From positions 1 through 6,912 of the forward strand of contig JAFZEB010000102.1 in assembly GCA_017560855.1 (NCBI GenBank): a stretch of 6,912 bases of DNA. Reading direction: 5' to 3'. Below, in pieces: positions 1 through 5,349 of the stretch (positions are counted from its first letter, which is position 1; each line of letters begins with the position of its first letter). The position numbers and the translations under genes were made by a program. This DNA is from Ruminiclostridium sp. (lineage in GTDB: Bacteria > Bacillota > Clostridia > Oscillospirales > Oscillospiraceae). The notes beneath the pieces are model-generated. The model did not search any database. It saw only the letters and a program-made list of their open reading frames with translations, and was not told the origin of the DNA.

Positions 1-192
1 ACGGTCAGAGGTGGGGTTGGCCAGACGGGTGTAGAAGTATCCCTCGGCCTCCAGGTCAAACAGCTTGCCCATGGCCTCGCTGGTGCCATAGCGGAAGGTG
101 GTGCTCTGAACGATGGGGATGTTTCTGGGTTCGCCGCTCTCGGGAACGTAACCGGCGTGCAGGCAGTCGGTGCCTCTCTTGTAGTTGCTCAT
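1..192 (-). CDS. O-acetylhomoserine sulfhydrylase-type PLP enzyme (Cys/Met metabolism family), N-terminal part
   Basis: Only the first 64 codons are present; the gene continues past the left edge. The ATG at 190-192 is preceded on the minus strand by AAGGAGG (203-209) with about 10 bases between, which fixes the start. The protein begins MSNYKRGTDCLHAGY and continues with PIVQSTTFRYGTSE and YFYTRLANPTSD. The xTLHAG-like start, the 'PI.QSTTF' segment and the 'YTRLxNPT' segment are hallmarks of the Cys/Met metabolism PLP family. Within it they fit best the O-acetylhomoserine aminocarboxypropyltransferases (MetY type), cytosolic enzymes that make homocysteine from O-acetylhomoserine and sulfide. 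Methionine gamma-lyase and cystathionine gamma-synthase are close relatives and cannot be excluded, because the PLP lysine and substrate-specificity residues lie outside the window. It is transcribed divergently from the hydrogenase operon, from a strong promoter of its own. Confidence 0.88.
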   Translation of the reverse strand, partial: MSNYKRGTDCLHAGYVPESGEPRNIPIVQSTTFRYGTSEAMGKLFDLEAEGYFYTRLANPTSDR

Positions 193-224
193 AGTCAACA
201 GACCTCCTTAAATTATATGAAATG

Positions 225-240
225 GACGGCATCTGCCGTC
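225..240 (-). promoter_or_regulatory. hairpin in the 5' leader of the sulfhydrylase gene
   Basis: GACGGCATCTGCCGTC is a self-complementary stretch: six to seven base pairs around a loop of two to four bases. With the start site predicted from the promoter at 268-296, it lies inside the roughly 70-base leader, 15 bases upstream of the Shine-Dalgarno sequence. No T-run follows it on the minus strand (next come CATTTCATATAATTT), so it is not an obvious terminator. It could stabilise the 5' end, bind a protein, or be part of a leader control. It does not resemble an S-box (SAM) or T-box leader, which are much longer. The hairpin is clear; its function is unknown. Confidence 0.45.
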
Positions 241-267
241 ATGTTTTGCAAATCATGGGAATAATAA

Positions 268-296
268 ATTCTACTTCTTCCCTCGGATTCTGTCAA
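268..296 (-). promoter_or_regulatory. sigma-A-type promoter for the sulfhydrylase gene
   Basis: Read on the minus strand, a perfect -35 TTGACA (291-296) is followed by a 17-base spacer and a -10 TAGAAT (268-273, five of six matches). This is the best promoter match in the window. Transcription would start near 261 and give a leader of about 70 bases before the ATG at 192. A perfect TATAAT also occurs on the minus strand at 212-217. It abuts the ribosome binding site, so a transcript starting there would lack a proper SD, and it is probably chance. Confidence 0.72.
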
Positions 297-312
297 TCCC
301 TTTTCTTCTCAC

Positions 313-325
313 TGCAGATTCTGCA
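313..325. promoter_or_regulatory. 13-bp palindrome between divergent promoters, candidate operator
   Basis: TGCAGATTCTGCA has six-base inverted arms around one central base. It sits about 17 bp upstream of the -35 of the minus-strand sulfhydrylase promoter and about 19 bp upstream of the -35 of the plus-strand hydrogenase promoter. That places it where one regulator could act on both. It does not match the Rex consensus (TTGTGAA-N4-TTCACAA) or another operator I can name. It could also be chance in AT-rich DNA. Confidence 0.3.
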
Positions 326-343
326 AAAATTTCAAATTACCCA

Positions 344-372
344 TTGCTTTTTGGGTTTAAAGAGGTTATAAT
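344..372 (+). promoter_or_regulatory. promoter for the hydrogenase operon
   Basis: A perfect -10 TATAAT (367-372) is preceded at exactly 17 bases by TTGCTT (344-349), a half-matching -35. The start would be near 379, giving a leader of about 85 bases before the TTG start at 466. The leader is very AT-rich and has only a weak eight-base AT inverted repeat (389-396 with 421-428). I see no riboswitch or terminator-like structure in it. Confidence 0.55.
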
Positions 373-465
373 CCTTCCAACACTTCAAAGAAAATTTCTT
401 TCACTTTTCATTTTTCTATAAATTTTCTTTATAGCTCTATCAAAAAAAGAAGGGAGAGACCCCCA

Positions 466-2295
466 TTGAGCCGCCTGAATATCACCCGTGAGGACCAGGC
501 ACAGCGTATCCTGGATGACCTGTATGCCAATCTGGGCCGTCGTATTGCTGCCGCTCCCCGCGGAAACTGCCCGGTCGAACTGACCCGAGCCTTTCTCACC
601 TTGTCCCTGGCCCAGAGCTGCGGCAAGTGCATTCCCTGCCGCATCGGCCTGGACCGCCTGTCTGCCCTGCTGAACAGCCTGCTGGACGGCACCGGCACCG
701 TGGAAGACCTGCAGACCGTCCTCCGCACCGCCCAAACCATTGCCGACAGCGCCGACTGCGCCATTGGTTATGAAGCCGCCCAGATGGTCCTGGATGGCTT
801 CCAGGCTTTCCAGGATGACTATCTGGCCCACGCCACCCAGGGCAGCTGCACCGCCAACTTCACCAGCGTCCCCTGCGTGGACCTGTGCCCTGCCCACGTG
901 GACATCCCCGGCTACATCGCCCTCACCGGCGAGGGCCGCTGCGCCGATGCGGTCCGCCTGATCCGCAAGGACAATCCCTTCCCCTCTGTGTGCGCTCTGG
1001 TCTGTGAGCACCCCTGCGAGAGCCACTGCCGCCGCACCGTGGTGGACGCCCCCCTGAACATCCGCAGCATCAAGCGCTACGCCATGGACACCGCCGGAGA
1101 GGTTCCCGCTCCCGCCTGCGCCCCCGCCACCGGCAAAAAGGTCGCCATTGTGGGCGGCGGCCCCTCGGGTCTGACCGCTGCCTACTTCCTGTCCCTCATG
1201 GGCCACAAGTGCACCATCTTTGACAAGAACCCCAAGCTGGGCGGCATGCTCCGCTACGGCATCCCCAGCTACCGCCTGCCCGGCAACTATCTGGAGCGGG
1301 ATATCAACACCATCCTCTCCACCGGCGTGGAGGTCCACTCCAACTGTGCCATCGGCCGGGATGTGACCCTGGAACAGCTCCGTCAGGACTACGACAGTGT
1401 GTATCTGGCCATCGGCGCCTCCACCCACAAGAGCCTGGGCATCCCCGGGGAAGATGCCGTGGGCGTCCTCTCCGCCATCCAGCTGCTGGAGGCCACCATC
1501 CGCAAAGAAAACCCCGACTTCACCGGCAAGCGCGTGGTGGTGGTGGGCGGCGGCAACGTTGCTATGGATGCCTCCCGCACCGCCATCCGTCTGGGGGCTT
1601 CCTCTGTCACCTGTGTCTATCGCCGCCGGATCGCCGATATGACCGCTCTGCCTGAGGAAATCGAAGGCGCTCTGGCCGAAGGCGTGGAAGTGGAGTCCCT
1701 GAAGGCCCCCGTCCGGGTGGAGACCGATGAAACCGGCCATGTCCTGGGTCTGGTGGTCCAGCCCCAGATCATCGGCGCCGTCAAGGGCGGTCGCCCCTCC
1801 CCCAACAAGGCCGACAAGCCCGAGGAACTCATCCCCTGCGACATCATTCTCATGGCCGTGGGCCAGGCCGTGGACTCCGGCGATTTTGCCCAGTCCGGCG
1901 TGCCCACCAAGCGGGATAACATCGTTACCCTGTCCGACAGCAGCGTCCCCGGCGTGGCCGGTGTCTTCTCCGGCGGCGACGGCGTCTCCGGTCCTGCCAC
2001 CGTCATCCTGGCCATCGCCGCCGGTAAGGTGGCTGCCGCCAACATCGACAACTACCTGGGCTTCCACCACGAGATCTCTGCTGACGTGGAGATCCCCGCC
2101 GCATCCTTCCGCCTGACCAACGCCTGCGGCCGTGTGGACCCCACTGAACGTCCGTCCCACGAACGCAAGACCGACTTCGCACTGATGGAGCACTGCATGT
2201 CCCAGCAGGAAGCTGTGCAGGAATGCAGCCGCTGCCTGCGCTGTGACCACTACGGCTATGCCGGATTCCGAGGAGGCAGAGAGGAAAAATGGTAA
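466..2295 (+). CDS. NuoF-type Fe-S domain fused to GltD/NfnB-like FAD/NAD(P)H oxidoreductase, hydrogenase partner subunit
   Basis: This 609-aa cytosolic flavoprotein is predicted to pass electrons between NAD(P)(H) and the hydrogenase encoded next. Residues about 48-118 match the NuoF/HydB C-terminal 4Fe-4S domain: SCGKCIPCR with C52, C55 and C58, then C98. The FMN/NADH-binding part of NuoF is absent. Residues about 128-205 match the Fe-S domain of GltD (C128, C137, C141, then C176, C180, C184, C188, with CPAHVDIPGY and CEHPCESHC). Next comes an FAD Rossmann motif, VAIVGGGPSG (227-235), and an NAD(P)H site, VVVVGGGNVAMD (357-368), with YRRR at 385-388 as in NADPH-using GltD proteins. The FAD end motif is GDGVSGPAT (504-512). 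A Cys-rich tail follows (C587, C590, C593).

The start is TTG, with AGGGAG at 451-456. It is chosen because the first internal Met (207) would lose both Fe-S domains. The stop overlaps the next ATG by 7 bp, implying translational coupling. A plain glutamate synthase small subunit is unlikely: no GltB is adjacent, and the NuoF piece and hydrogenase partner point elsewhere. Whether it bifurcates electrons cannot be read from sequence. Confidence 0.9.
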   Translation: MSRLNITREDQAQRILDDLYANLGRRIAAAPRGNCPVELTRAFLTLSLAQSCGKCIPCRIGLDRLSALLNSLLDGTGTVEDLQTVLRTAQTIADSADCAIGYEAAQMVLDGFQAFQDDYLAHATQGSCTANFTSVPCVDLCPAHVDIPGYIALTGEGRCADAVRLIRKDNPFPSVCALVCEHPCESHCRRTVVDAPLNIRSIKRYAMDTAGEVPAPACAPATGKKVAIVGGGPSGLTAAYFLSLMGHKCTIFDKNPKLGGMLRYGIPSYRLPGNYLERDINTILSTGVEVHSNCAIGRDVTLEQLRQDYDSVYLAIGASTHKSLGIPGEDAVGVLSAIQLLEATIRKENPDFTGKRVVVVGGGNVAMDASRTAIRLGASSVTCVYRRRIADMTALPEEIEGALAEGVEVESLKAPVRVETDETGHVLGLVVQPQIIGAVKGGRPSPNKADKPEELIPCDIILMAVGQAVDSGDFAQSGVPTKRDNIVTLSDSSVPGVAGVFSGGDGVSGPATVILAIAAGKVAAANIDNYLGFHHEISADVEIPAASFRLTNACGRVDPTERPSHERKTDFALMEHCMSQQEAVQECSRCLRCDHYGYAGFRGGREEKW

Positions 2296-4007
2296 CCCTG
2301 ATCATCGACAACAAGACCGTCACAGTGCCCAAGGGCACCACCATTCTGGAGGCCGCCAAGACGGTTGACATTCACATCCCCACCCTCTGCTATCTGAAGG
2401 AGATCAACGAAGTGGCCTCCTGCCGTGTCTGCTGCGTGGAAGTGGAGGGCATCAACAAGCTGGCCGCCGCCTGCAATACCCCCGTGGAGGAGGGCATGGT
2501 CATCCGCACCAACACCCAACGGGTCCGACTGGCCCGCAAGACCAACCTGGAGCTCATTCTGTCCCAGCACACCGACCACTGCGTCTCCTGCGTCCGCAGC
2601 GGCAACTGCAGCCTCCAGAAGCTGGCCAACGACATGAACCTCTACGACCTGCCCTATCCCAAGGCCATCACCAAGCGCCCCTGGGACCACGAGCTGCCCA
2701 TCATCCGCATCAACAGCAAGTGCATCAAGTGCCTGCGCTGCATCAATGTCTGCGATAAGATCCAGTCTATGGGAGTATGGGAAATGGCCGGTACCGGCAC
2801 CCATGCCATCGTCCGTGTCAAGGGCGGCCTGAAAATGAATGAAGTCAACTGCGCCTACTGCGGCCAGTGCATCACCCACTGCCCCGTGGGCGCCCTTCGG
2901 GAGCGGGACGATACCGAGCAGGTCTTCTCCGCCCTGGCAGACCCCAACAAGACCGTGGTCTTCCAGGTGGCCCCCGCTGTCCGTGCCGCCTGGGGTGACG
3001 GTCTGGGCCTTCCCCCCGAAGAGGCCACCGAAAAGCGCATGGCAGCCGCCATCCGTGCACTGGGTGCCGACTATGTCTTTGACACCAATTTCTCCGCTGA
3101 CCTGACCATCATGGAAGAAGGCAGCGAGTTCATCCAGCGCATGACCCACCCCGGTGACTCCCCCATGCCCATGTTCACCTCCTGCTGCCCCGGCTGGGTC
3201 CGGTTCCTGAAGCTGGAGTACCCGGAGCTGGTCCCCCATCTTTCCACCGCCAAGAGCCCTCAGCAGATGTTCGGCGCCGTCACCAAGAGCTACTTTGCCG
3301 AAAAGATCGGCGTAGACCCCAAGGACATCTACTGCGTCTCCATTATGCCCTGCACCGCCAAGAAGTACGAGAGCAACGTCCCCGAGGTCAACGATGCTTC
3401 TGACAAGGATGTGGACATGGTCCTCACCACCCGTGAGCTGGACCGCATGCTCCGCTCCCTCCATGTGAACGTCAGAAACCTGGCAGAAGAGGACTTCGAC
3501 TCCCCCCTGGGGGAGGGCACCGGCGCAGCCGTCATCTTTGGCGCCACCGGCGGTGTTATGGAAGCTGCCCTCCGCTCTGCCTACTACCTCCTCACCGGTC
3601 AGAACCCCGACCCCGATGCCTTCCGGGAAGTCCGCGGCAGCAAGGGCTGGCGTGAGGCCACCTTTGACATCAACCGTACCACCGTCCGTCTGGCAGTAGC
3701 TTCCGGCCTGGGCAATGCCCGGGAGCTGGTGGAGGCCATCAAGTGTGGTCAGGCCCAGTACGATTTCGTGGAGATCATGGCCTGTCCCGGCGGCTGTGCC
3801 GGCGGCGGCGGTCAGCCCTTCCGGGATGGTCAGGAGCTGGCCGACGAGCGCGGTGCCCGTCTGTATGATCTGGATGCCGCCAATCCCGTCCGCTTCTCCC
3901 ACGAGAACACCCAGGTCCAGAAGCTCTATGCTGACTACCTGGAAAAGCCCCTGGGCCACAAGTCCCACCATCTGCTCCACACCGACCAGACCAAGTGGAC
4001 ACTCTAA
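2289..4007 (+). CDS. hydA: [FeFe]-hydrogenase catalytic subunit, CpI-like (M3 type)
   Basis: This 572-aa protein catalyses 2H+ + 2e- <-> H2 in the cytoplasm. Domains in order: a plant-type 2Fe-2S domain (C34, C45, C48, C62); a His-Cys3 4Fe-4S site (H94, C98, C101, C107); two 4Fe-4S ferredoxin motifs (C145, C148, C151, C155 and C188, C191, C194, C198); then the H-cluster domain. All three H-cluster signatures are intact: TSCCPGW (C299, C300), MPCTAKKYE (C355) and the EIMACPGGCAGGGGQP segment (C499, C503). S319, part of the known proton path, is present. The small-subunit-like end (about 530-565) is complete. Length and residue numbering almost match Clostridium pasteurianum CpI (574 aa, from memory). 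It lacks the C-terminal 2Fe-2S extension typical of trimeric bifurcating HydA.

The ATG at 2289 overlaps the upstream gene's stop, with AGGAGG at 2271-2276. Maturases HydE, HydF and HydG are needed but not in the window. The [FeFe] assignment is certain; the subgroup (A2, from its GltD-like neighbour) is inference. Confidence 0.97.
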   Translation: MVTLIIDNKTVTVPKGTTILEAAKTVDIHIPTLCYLKEINEVASCRVCCVEVEGINKLAAACNTPVEEGMVIRTNTQRVRLARKTNLELILSQHTDHCVSCVRSGNCSLQKLANDMNLYDLPYPKAITKRPWDHELPIIRINSKCIKCLRCINVCDKIQSMGVWEMAGTGTHAIVRVKGGLKMNEVNCAYCGQCITHCPVGALRERDDTEQVFSALADPNKTVVFQVAPAVRAAWGDGLGLPPEEATEKRMAAAIRALGADYVFDTNFSADLTIMEEGSEFIQRMTHPGDSPMPMFTSCCPGWVRFLKLEYPELVPHLSTAKSPQQMFGAVTKSYFAEKIGVDPKDIYCVSIMPCTAKKYESNVPEVNDASDKDVDMVLTTRELDRMLRSLHVNVRNLAEEDFDSPLGEGTGAAVIFGATGGVMEAALRSAYYLLTGQNPDPDAFREVRGSKGWREATFDINRTTVRLAVASGLGNARELVEAIKCGQAQYDFVEIMACPGGCAGGGGQPFRDGQELADERGARLYDLDAANPVRFSHENTQVQKLYADYLEKPLGHKSHHLLHTDQTKWTL

Positions 4008-4008
4008 G

Positions 4009-4041
4009 AAAAATGCGTTCCCATTTCGGGAACGCATTTTT
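4009..4041 (+). terminator. Rho-independent terminator of the hydrogenase operon
   Basis: A perfect 14-bp stem (4009-4022 with 4028-4041) around a five-base loop, ATTTC, starts one base after the hydA stop codon. The right arm ends in TTTTT followed by GTTT. The left arm begins with an A-run, so the structure could also stop transcripts arriving from the right. It is separated from the second, opposing terminator by only 18 bases. Confidence 0.9.
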
Positions 4042-4059
4042 GTTTGGAGACCTCTGCAA

Positions 4060-4094
4060 AAAATCCGCGCTCCCGGTTTGGGAACGCGGATTTT
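4060..4094 (-). terminator. Rho-independent terminator of the YiiX-like gene
   Basis: A 15-bp stem (4060-4074 with 4080-4094) with a single C/A mismatch and a five-base loop. Read on the minus strand it starts five bases after the stop codon at 4100-4102 and ends in six Ts, the normal polarity for the minus-strand gene. It forms a convergent pair with the hydrogenase terminator; both hairpins carry the same eight bases GGGAACGC in their right arms. Confidence 0.88.
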
Positions 4095-4099
4095 GACGT

Positions 4100-4711
4100 T
4101 TACAGGATCTTTACGCTGGAGGGATTGCACTCCAGAAGAGAGACAAAGTGATTGGGCTGGAATAGGTTGGACCTTCTGGGCAGGGACAGGGCCTGGGACT
4201 TTTCCAAAAGCTCTGCCACGAACTGGGAGCAGAAATACTTCCGTTCCCGGCGCAGGGGGAGGCCCAGCACACAGCACAGAAGCCCCAGCCGATTGTACTC
4301 AAACCGCTTGCGGTGCTGGCGGAAGAAGAGCAGACGGTGCTGGATCTTCTCATAGGCCTCCTGGGAGACCGCCACACGGTAGCAGCAGAACTGCGCACCC
4401 TTCCGGTGGTGCTTCTCCAAGGTCTCCTCCACGAAGCCCCGGAAATTAAAGCTGTAATAGCTGTCGGGGTCATCCCCCAGGGCAATGGAGGTGTGGGTGT
4501 ATCCCCGGCCTGCCAGCAGATAGACCAGCAGAGAGACCCAGTCGGAATGTTTGGTGAGCAGGATGTAGATATACTTCTCACCATCCTCCTCTCTGGGCAT
4601 AAGAAATACAGGCTCCTTCCGCTCCTGGTGGTCCAGGGGCAGAGAACCGGCATAGAGCTGCTTCCAGAAGTGCAGGTCAAGGTACTTTGGCGTCATGGTT
4701 GTGTAAGCCAT
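4100..4711 (-). CDS. YiiX-like permuted NlpC/P60 (papain-fold) cysteine hydrolase candidate
   Basis: This 203-aa protein has no signal peptide or clear membrane segment, so it is probably cytosolic. The supporting features are YTHTSIAL (H73), then GFVEE (92-96), YNRLGLL (139-145) and YFCSQFVAELL (C161). A His in an 'HxSIA' strand followed much later by a Cys at the start of a 'CSxFVxELL' helix is the reversed order of the catalytic pair in circularly permuted NlpC/P60 (YiiX/LRAT-like) proteins. These act on peptides, amides or lipids. The substrate here is unknown. Many relatives have CSEFV; this one has Q163 in that position.

The start ATG at 4709-4711 has AGGGAG at a normal distance; a second Met lies at codon 6. 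It appears to be a single-gene unit with its own promoter and terminator. It converges on the hydrogenase operon, so no functional link to it is implied. Family recognition is from motifs only. Confidence 0.72.
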   Translation of the reverse strand: MAYTTMTPKYLDLHFWKQLYAGSLPLDHQERKEPVFLMPREEDGEKYIYILLTKHSDWVSLLVYLLAGRGYTHTSIALGDDPDSYYSFNFRGFVEETLEKHHRKGAQFCCYRVAVSQEAYEKIQHRLLFFRQHRKRFEYNRLGLLCCVLGLPLRRERKYFCSQFVAELLEKSQALSLPRRSNLFQPNHFVSLLECNPSSVKIL

Positions 4712-4724
4712 AGGCGTTCTCCCT

Positions 4725-4740
4725 GTTGCTATAATGCAAC
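4725..4740. promoter_or_regulatory. inverted repeat upstream of the YiiX-like gene, containing a TGnTATAAT
   Basis: GTTGC-TATAAT-GCAAC forms five-base arms around a six-base centre, ending 14 bases upstream of the ATG on the minus strand. The centre reads TGCTATAAT on the plus strand, a perfect extended -10 element without a matching -35. It may be an operator or leader hairpin for the minus-strand gene, a weak plus-strand promoter that would run antisense into the lipoprotein and kinase genes, or chance. Confidence 0.25.
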
Positions 4741-4772
4741 TTATTTTATCGCATTTTCAACTCCACCACAAT

Positions 4773-4801
4773 AGTATACGGACATTTTCTCTTTTTTGTA
4801 A
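4773..4801 (-). promoter_or_regulatory. possible promoter of the YiiX-like gene
   Basis: On the minus strand, TTACAA (4796-4801, weak -35) is followed by 17 bases and TATACT (4773-4778, five of six to TATAAT). It lies just past the terminator of the upstream signalling operon, where an independent promoter is needed. A competing candidate nearer the gene is TAAAAT with a poor -35 (TTGTGG) at 17 bases. I cannot choose between them with confidence. Confidence 0.35.
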
Positions 4802-4810
4802 CAAAGAAAT

Positions 4811-4845
4811 CTGCCGTCATGGACTTTTTTCATCCACAACGGCAG
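4811..4845 (-). terminator. terminator of the two-component/lipoprotein operon
   Basis: The arms 4811-4823 and 4833-4845 pair over 13 positions in RNA, eleven Watson-Crick and two G-U, around a nine-base A-rich loop. On the minus strand the hairpin begins three bases after the lipoprotein stop codon and is followed by the T-rich tail ATTTCTTTG. The tail is not a pure T-run, so termination may be partial and some transcripts could continue into the YiiX-like gene. Confidence 0.75.
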
Positions 4846-4848
4846 GTA

Positions 4849-5349
4849 TTATTCTGCATTTTCTGAGGTTTCTTCTTGCAGCATGGAAGCGTGAACATCC
4901 TCCGCAGTCAGCCGCTGATGATCCCGATAGGAAAGCACCTGCCCCTCCACGGTGATCATCACCGCCTCCACCTCCTCCAGCTGGGTGAGGGTGAGGACCA
5001 TGCTGTAGTCTGCCAGGGTCAGGTCAATGCCAGACAGGGTGCCGTAGCTGCCCGAAAGGTCTACGGTAAGAAGACCATTTCGCAGGGTCCACTCCCGCAG
5101 GCTCACGCTGGCCGGGATCACGTTGGTCAGGGTCTCGCTCTCCGGCCCTGACAGGATGGCCTGAAGGAGTCCCTCCACCGCCTCAGTTTCCGGGTCCAGG
5201 GTCCGATTCTCTGCCCTGAGGGCCTGGCCCCCATCCTCTGCCTGGTCCAGGAAGTACACAGGATATCCGCTCCCCTCCAGGGTGTGGGCCACACAGCCGC
5301 CCAGAAGGGTCAGTGCCGCCAAAAGAAAGAGGATCCATCCTTTTCTCAT
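4849..5349 (-). CDS. GerMN-domain lipoprotein, partner of the adjacent sensor kinase
   Basis: This 166-aa protein starts with a lipoprotein signal: MRK, a hydrophobic stretch, then the lipobox LLGGC with C19 as the lipidated residue. It should be anchored on the outer face of the cytoplasmic membrane. Residues about 30-145 fit a single GerMN domain: PVYFLD (30-35), LLQAILSGPES with IPASVSL, then LTVDLSGSYG. The remaining C-terminus is acidic (EETSENAE). GerMN domains occur in the spore germination/sporulation protein GerM and in mycobacterial LpqB.

The ATG overlaps the kinase stop by 4 bp (ATGA), with a strong GAGGAGG just upstream inside the kinase gene, so the two are co-translated. LpqB is encoded after, and modulates, the MtrB kinase; by analogy this protein may sense or tune kinase activity at the cell envelope. 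That role is inference. A GerM-like sporulation role is less favoured, because GerM normally has two GerMN copies and lacks a kinase neighbour. Confidence 0.82.
   Translation of the reverse strand: MRKGWILFLLAALTLLGGCVAHTLEGSGYPVYFLDQAEDGGQALRAENRTLDPETEAVEGLLQAILSGPESETLTNVIPASVSLREWTLRNGLLTVDLSGSYGTLSGIDLTLADYSMVLTLTQLEEVEAVMITVEGQVLSYRDHQRLTAEDVHASMLQEETSENAE

Noticed and set aside
212..217. Perfect TATAAT on the minus strand as the sulfhydrylase -10
   Set aside because: A transcript from it would begin inside or after the Shine-Dalgarno sequence, and no -35 lies at 16-18 bases. The TTGACA/TAGAAT pair further upstream is far better.
193..465. Riboswitch (S-box or T-box) or Rex operator in the divergent region
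   Set aside because: The leaders are only about 70 and 85 bases, with no S-box or T-box core, and no TTGTGAA-N4-TTCACAA-like site was found.
385..2250. 621-codon open frame on the minus strand opposite the oxidoreductase fusion gene
   Set aside because: Its translation is Gly/Ala/Val/His-rich with no recognisable domain. It mirrors the GC-rich third positions of a clearly real plus-strand gene and runs through that gene's promoter and leader.
466..2295. Annotation as a true glutamate synthase small subunit (gltD)
   Set aside because: The NuoF-type Fe-S domain at the N-terminus, the Cys-rich tail, the overlap with hydA and the lack of an adjacent gltB argue for a hydrogenase partner rather than glutamate synthesis.
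2256..4277. 673-codon open frame on the minus strand opposite hydA
   Set aside because: It is low-complexity and Gly-rich, has no motifs, crosses both terminators and overlaps the end of the YiiX-like gene in another frame. The plus-strand hydA is unambiguous.
3715..4449. 244-codon plus-strand frame running from hydA across both terminators
   Set aside because: It is a Pro/Ser/Arg-rich shifted frame of hydA that continues through two hairpin terminators into the antisense of another gene, without a credible ribosome binding site.
4313..4774. 153-codon plus-strand frame opposite the YiiX-like gene
   Set aside because: The minus-strand frame has a good ribosome binding site, the HxSIA and CSxFV motifs and a terminator directly after its stop. 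The plus-strand frame shows no family motif.
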